In this document: positions 13,904-16,434 of the stretch, piece after piece | Position numbering within the stretch: the stretch's first letter is position 1 | Layout of the letters: each line of letters starts with the position of its first letter | Assembly (NCBI GenBank): GCA_027415455.1 | Contig: DAIBSV010000024.1 | Coordinates: 1-16,434 of the forward strand | Reading direction: 5' to 3' | DNA length: 16,434 bases | Origin: Nitrospirota bacterium | Lineage (GTDB): Bacteria > Nitrospirota_A > Leptospirillia > Leptospirillales > Leptospirillaceae | Translations under genes and position numbers: made by a program | The notes under the pieces: model-generated | Databases searched by the model: none | Seen by the model: only the letters and a program-made list of their open reading frames with translations | What the model was told of the DNA's origin: nothing

Positions 13904-14137
13904 CTATTCGCCGGTTCTCTGCCGGTACCGTTCGGACTGTTTCGGATCCACCTTCCGCATTCTGTCCATCATGCGATCCTTGGTCGGCTTGGGATCCAGA
14001 TTTTTAGGAGCAGGACTGTCCGGGCTCGTCCCCTTACGTGTCGGGAAGGGAACCCTCTCCTGTTCATCTAATGCAAAAAAATATGTGTCAAAGGGACTCA
14101 TCTCAAGAAAACCCCTAGAAAAGTCGGCTCTTTCCAT
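13904..14137 (-). CDS. ubact: UBact-type ubiquitin-like protein modifier (Pup homolog)
   Basis: A 77-residue, highly polar, probably disordered protein. It ends in RMRKVDPKQSERYRQRTGE, the C-terminal signature of the UBact family, the Pup-related tag of Nitrospirota and some other Gram-negative lineages. The terminal Gly-Glu would be joined through the Glu side chain to substrate lysines by PafA. Six lysines are spread along the chain. Residues 32-60 are rich in Pro, Lys and Asp. The ATG at 14137 lies four bases after the dop stop, with GGGGAGGG about seven bases upstream; an internal ATG (residue 13, MSPFDTYFF) would give 65 residues but has only a weak TTGAG site. Its position between dop and prcB matches Pup loci. 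The frame is open further upstream but only inside dop. Confidence 0.9.
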   Translation of the reverse strand: MERADFSRGFLEMSPFDTYFFALDEQERVPFPTRKGTSPDSPAPKNLDPKPTKDRMMDRMRKVDPKQSERYRQRTGE

Positions 14138-14141
14138 GACC

Positions 14142-15674
14142 TTACCCTCCCCGCTCAATGCCTGCCAGAATTTTGGCCAGATCGGCCCTTTCCTCGCAGG
14201 ATGCGATTCGCCTGCAGAGCGTTTCGACATCCCCCCGCTCCAGCTCCATGAAGAGCGGAAGATCGATATGGCTGCCATCGACAAAAGCGATGCGCTCCCA
14301 TCCTGCATCTCGAATCTCTTTTTCATAGCGTCGAAGAACGGCCGCCCGGACGGGGGCTCGGCCCGTGCGCGGAGGGACGATCGTCGCCGCATCCACCTCC
14401 CCGGGATCGGTCAGCCGAATCATGCGGCCGTCCGACTCAAGGGGCCAGAACATTCCCAATTCCTGATCCAGGTCATGATAGGCGAGATCGAGGCTCTGAA
14501 GCCAGGGATCACCGGAGGAAAGGCCTTCCTCGCTTCGAAAAAGGTCCAGCAGCTGACGCTTGGCAACCCAGTCAACCCGGTCTGCCAACAGCTCCGGATC
14601 CTTTTCATAATCCTCGAGGGCCCTGCCCCACTCCGACATGACCCATTTGTCCTCAGAGTCCAACTGAAGACCGGAGCAAAGGTCCCTGTATGCGAGGAGA
14701 ATCTCCCTGGGGGTGATCGTTTTCCCTCCCTCGAGCTCAAGCGGGAGATTTCCGTTTTCAGCCCGTGACACCCGTCGAAAAGCGCGAACCGGATCGGAGA
14801 GAACGGGAAATTTTTCGCAAGGAAGGGTTGCGACAGCTGACAGAACGAGTCGCGTCATTCCCACCTTCATGGCAGTCTGCCACTCGGACATGTTGGCGTC
14901 CCCGCATATCAGATGCAGCCTGCGAAAAAGGGTGCGATCGGCATGAGGTTCATCACGACTGTTGACGATGGGACGTTGGTGCATCGTGTTGACGCCGATC
15001 CGCTCCTCGATGAAGTCGGCTCTCTGGGAAAGCTGATATCCTTCCCGGGAAAGGCCGTCCTCTCCTTCCCTTCCGACCTTGCCCGCCCCGAGGAGAAGGG
15101 TCCGGGCGACAAGAAACGGCGTCACACCCGCGACAAGGGATGAAAAAGGAAGGCTTCTCGGGAGCAGATAGTTTTCATGACATCCGTAGCTGTGGCCATG
15201 GAAGTCGGTGTTGTTCCGATAGAGGCCAATGGCACCGGGGCGTGCAAGTTCCTCTTCCCGCGTCTTGACCGCCTGCCTGAGGATTTCCGTGCCGGCCCGA
15301 TCGTAGAGGATCAGATCCCGCAAAGTCCGACATTCGGGAGTGGAATATTCCGGGTGGGTATGGTCGTTGTAAAAACGGGCTCCGTTCTGGAGGATCCTGT
15401 CGCTTTTCGATTCCCTGAAGGAAAAATGACGCTGCTGGTCAGAACGGGAAAAGGCATCTTCCTCTTCGTCCTGGGCAAGTCGATCCACCCTAAAACCCCT
15501 TGCGTCGGCACGAGGGTCTTCGGCTTCATAGGCCCATGCCCCAAAGGAATGGGGCCGATAGGCCCTGACAAGATCCATCGACTCGCCAACCGGATCGGAT
15601 TCCTCCAGATCCTTCCGAATGATCCCGAACTCCGTCTCGATTCCGACCACGATCCGACTTGGAGAGAGCGGCAT
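14142..15674 (-). CDS. dop: Dop-family depupylase/deconjugating enzyme
   Basis: A 510-residue PafA paralog that cleaves the tag from substrates. The N-terminus has VVGIETEFGI with E13 and E15. WAYEAEDPRADARGFRVDR (47-65) is the Dop loop, absent from PafA and diagnostic of Dop. QNGARFYNDHTHPEYSTPEC (96-115) contains the presumed catalytic D104. Further blocks are YRNNTDFHGHSYGCHENYL, FLVARTLLLGAGKVG, QLSQRADFIEERIG, IVNSRDEPHAD, GDANMSEWQTAMKVGMTRL and LDLAYHDL. The ATG at 15674 abuts its AGAAGGAG purine run, which is too close; a TTG at 15701 (AGAGGG four bases upstream, eight bases after the ATPase stop) is a good alternative adding nine residues. With a Glu-ended tag, the deamidase activity known for actinobacterial Dop would have no target. 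Confidence 0.9.
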   Translation of the reverse strand: MPLSPSRIVVGIETEFGIIRKDLEESDPVGESMDLVRAYRPHSFGAWAYEAEDPRADARGFRVDRLAQDEEEDAFSRSDQQRHFSFRESKSDRILQNGARFYNDHTHPEYSTPECRTLRDLILYDRAGTEILRQAVKTREEELARPGAIGLYRNNTDFHGHSYGCHENYLLPRSLPFSSLVAGVTPFLVARTLLLGAGKVGREGEDGLSREGYQLSQRADFIEERIGVNTMHQRPIVNSRDEPHADRTLFRRLHLICGDANMSEWQTAMKVGMTRLVLSAVATLPCEKFPVLSDPVRAFRRVSRAENGNLPLELEGGKTITPREILLAYRDLCSGLQLDSEDKWVMSEWGRALEDYEKDPELLADRVDWVAKRQLLDLFRSEEGLSSGDPWLQSLDLAYHDLDQELGMFWPLESDGRMIRLTDPGEVDAATIVPPRTGRAPVRAAVLRRYEKEIRDAGWERIAFVDGSHIDLPLFMELERGDVETLCRRIASCEERADLAKILAGIERGG

Positions 15675-15709
15675 CTCCTTCTGCTCTTTCGTTTCCGGCA
15701 AGATTCCCT

Positions 15710-16434
15710 CTACTCGATCGTCCTGAGATTCCTGGAAGCCCCCGTTGTCGGGCGAATCTTTCTGACATCGACCACATCCTGGGTCTCGATATCGAGGAGA
15801 CTCATCCACTCGAGAGCAATCTCCGCAGGCGGAAGGATGTCCCCTTCCTCATATTCACATTGGGCCGCCCAGAGAAGATCGTCAAGGCTGACTCCCCCGT
15901 CACCGTTTTCTATTTCTCGCAAAAGGGCCCTCTCCTTGGCCCGAAGGGTGATCGACTCAAGAATCGCCCCGCTGACGAGGTCCGAGCGATAGACCGGCAT
16001 TCTCTTGCCGGATCTTCGCAACACTTCGAAAACGGCATTTTCGTCGGACCCTGCAAAGAATCTATCCCTGAATGCCTCGAGCAGCGATTCCCGATCATGG
16101 GTGGCATCACTTCCCGCAGACGTTGAATGAACCGGAACATCAGCCCCCAGATGGATCCTCAGAATCTCGATCGCGGATTCGAAGGTCGGACGCTTGACCT
16201 TGATTTTCCGGTCAATGCGACCCGGCCGCAGAATCGCAGGATCGATCATCTCCGGACGATTGGTCGCCAGAATCACCATCTGAAAGCCGGCCGGACCCGC
16301 AAGGCCGTCGAGCTCTGCGCAAAACATGGGGACGATCGTATTGTGAATATTGAACCCCCGACCGTTCCGCCGGGTCCCGAGAATGGCCTCGGCCTCATCG
16401 ATGAAGAGTACAGGGAGGTTGAGGATTGATCTGG
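15710..16434 (-). CDS. mpa: Proteasome-associated AAA ATPase Mpa/ARC, C-terminal part (5' truncated by window)
   Basis: The C-terminal half of the ring-shaped unfoldase that recognises tagged proteins and threads them into the 20S chamber. The frame is open to the window edge. Visible AAA elements are the Walker B strand LPVLFIDEAEAILGTRR, the segment NIHNTIVPMFCAELDGL typical of Mpa/ARC, sensor 1 ILATNRPEMIDPAILRPGR with the arginine-finger region, and IDRKIKVKRP. The C-terminal helical domain follows (to about LDDLLWAAQCEYEEGDILPPAEIALEWMSLLD). The protein ends TTGASRNLRTIE. Actinobacterial Mpa ends in a QYL-type sequence with a penultimate tyrosine that docks into the proteasome; no such motif is present. 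Walker A, the OB domains and the coiled coil lie outside the window. It is the upstream gene of the operon here. Confidence 0.92.
   Translation of the reverse strand, partial: RSILNLPVLFIDEAEAILGTRRNGRGFNIHNTIVPMFCAELDGLAGPAGFQMVILATNRPEMIDPAILRPGRIDRKIKVKRPTFESAIEILRIHLGADVPVHSTSAGSDATHDRESLLEAFRDRFFAGSDENAVFEVLRRSGKRMPVYRSDLVSGAILESITLRAKERALLREIENGDGGVSLDDLLWAAQCEYEEGDILPPAEIALEWMSLLDIETQDVVDVRKIRPTTGASRNLRTIE

Noticed and set aside
14138..14392. N-terminal extension of the UBact frame to 162 residues
   Set aside because: The extra part lies wholly inside dop in another frame and reads as compositional noise; the ATG at 14137 has the ribosome site and correct family length.
15177..15992. 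Long + strand open frame opposite dop and the ATPase
   Set aside because: It spans two real genes on the other strand and has no recognisable domain.

Overview
The window looks like a chromosomal segment of a Gram-negative, Leptospirillum-type member of the Nitrospirota. Two things suggest this. One is a bacterial proteasome operon whose protein tag is of the UBact type (C-terminus RYRQRTGE) rather than actinobacterial Pup. The other is a large, unusual cluster of cbb3-oxidase-like genes next to it. The taxonomic call is inference from gene content; no rRNA is present. No tRNA, CRISPR array, insertion sequence or phage gene was seen, and no gene-free stretch exceeds about 300 bases.

Region 1 (2-403, + strand): the 3' end of hisS (histidyl-tRNA synthetase). 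It converges on the next cluster and shares a CTAG stop tetranucleotide with it.

Region 2 (400-7739, all - strand): a respiratory cluster of thirteen genes. Transcription order starts at a near-consensus sigma70-type promoter (7831-7859): a small two-helix membrane protein, a small HCCGM membrane protein, a CcoO/FixO-like monoheme cytochrome c, a two-helix membrane protein, and a 34-residue membrane peptide. A rho-independent terminator follows (5838-5872). A second promoter (5796-5825) then drives a two-helix protein, an anchored NorC-like cytochrome c, CcoS, a multi-helix membrane protein, a short CcoN-like protein, a membrane-anchored SUMF1-fold protein, a second short CcoN-like protein, a two-helix protein and CcoG. 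CcoG, CcoS and the CcoO-like protein tie the cluster to cbb3-type oxidase biogenesis. However, no full-length catalytic subunit I (CcoN, 12 helices) is here; instead there are two paralogous proteins of about 200 residues carrying the H-x-H-I-N-L motif. Two intergenic regions hold strong RNA hairpins.

Region 3 (7955-10797, + strand): a VIT1/CCC1-type metal transporter, then homoserine kinase (thrB) overlapped by a dihydroorotate-dehydrogenase-family FMN enzyme that starts at TTG.

Region 4 (10882-16434, - strand): a tightly coupled operon mpa/arc - dop - ubact - prcB - prcA - pafA. The AAA ATPase (cut by the window edge) would unfold tagged proteins, PrcB/PrcA form the 20S chamber, PafA attaches the tag through its C-terminal Glu, and Dop removes it. 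Because the tag already ends in Glu, the deamidation step needed for Gln-ended Pup is not required. The ATPase does not end in the penultimate-tyrosine motif known from actinobacterial Mpa.
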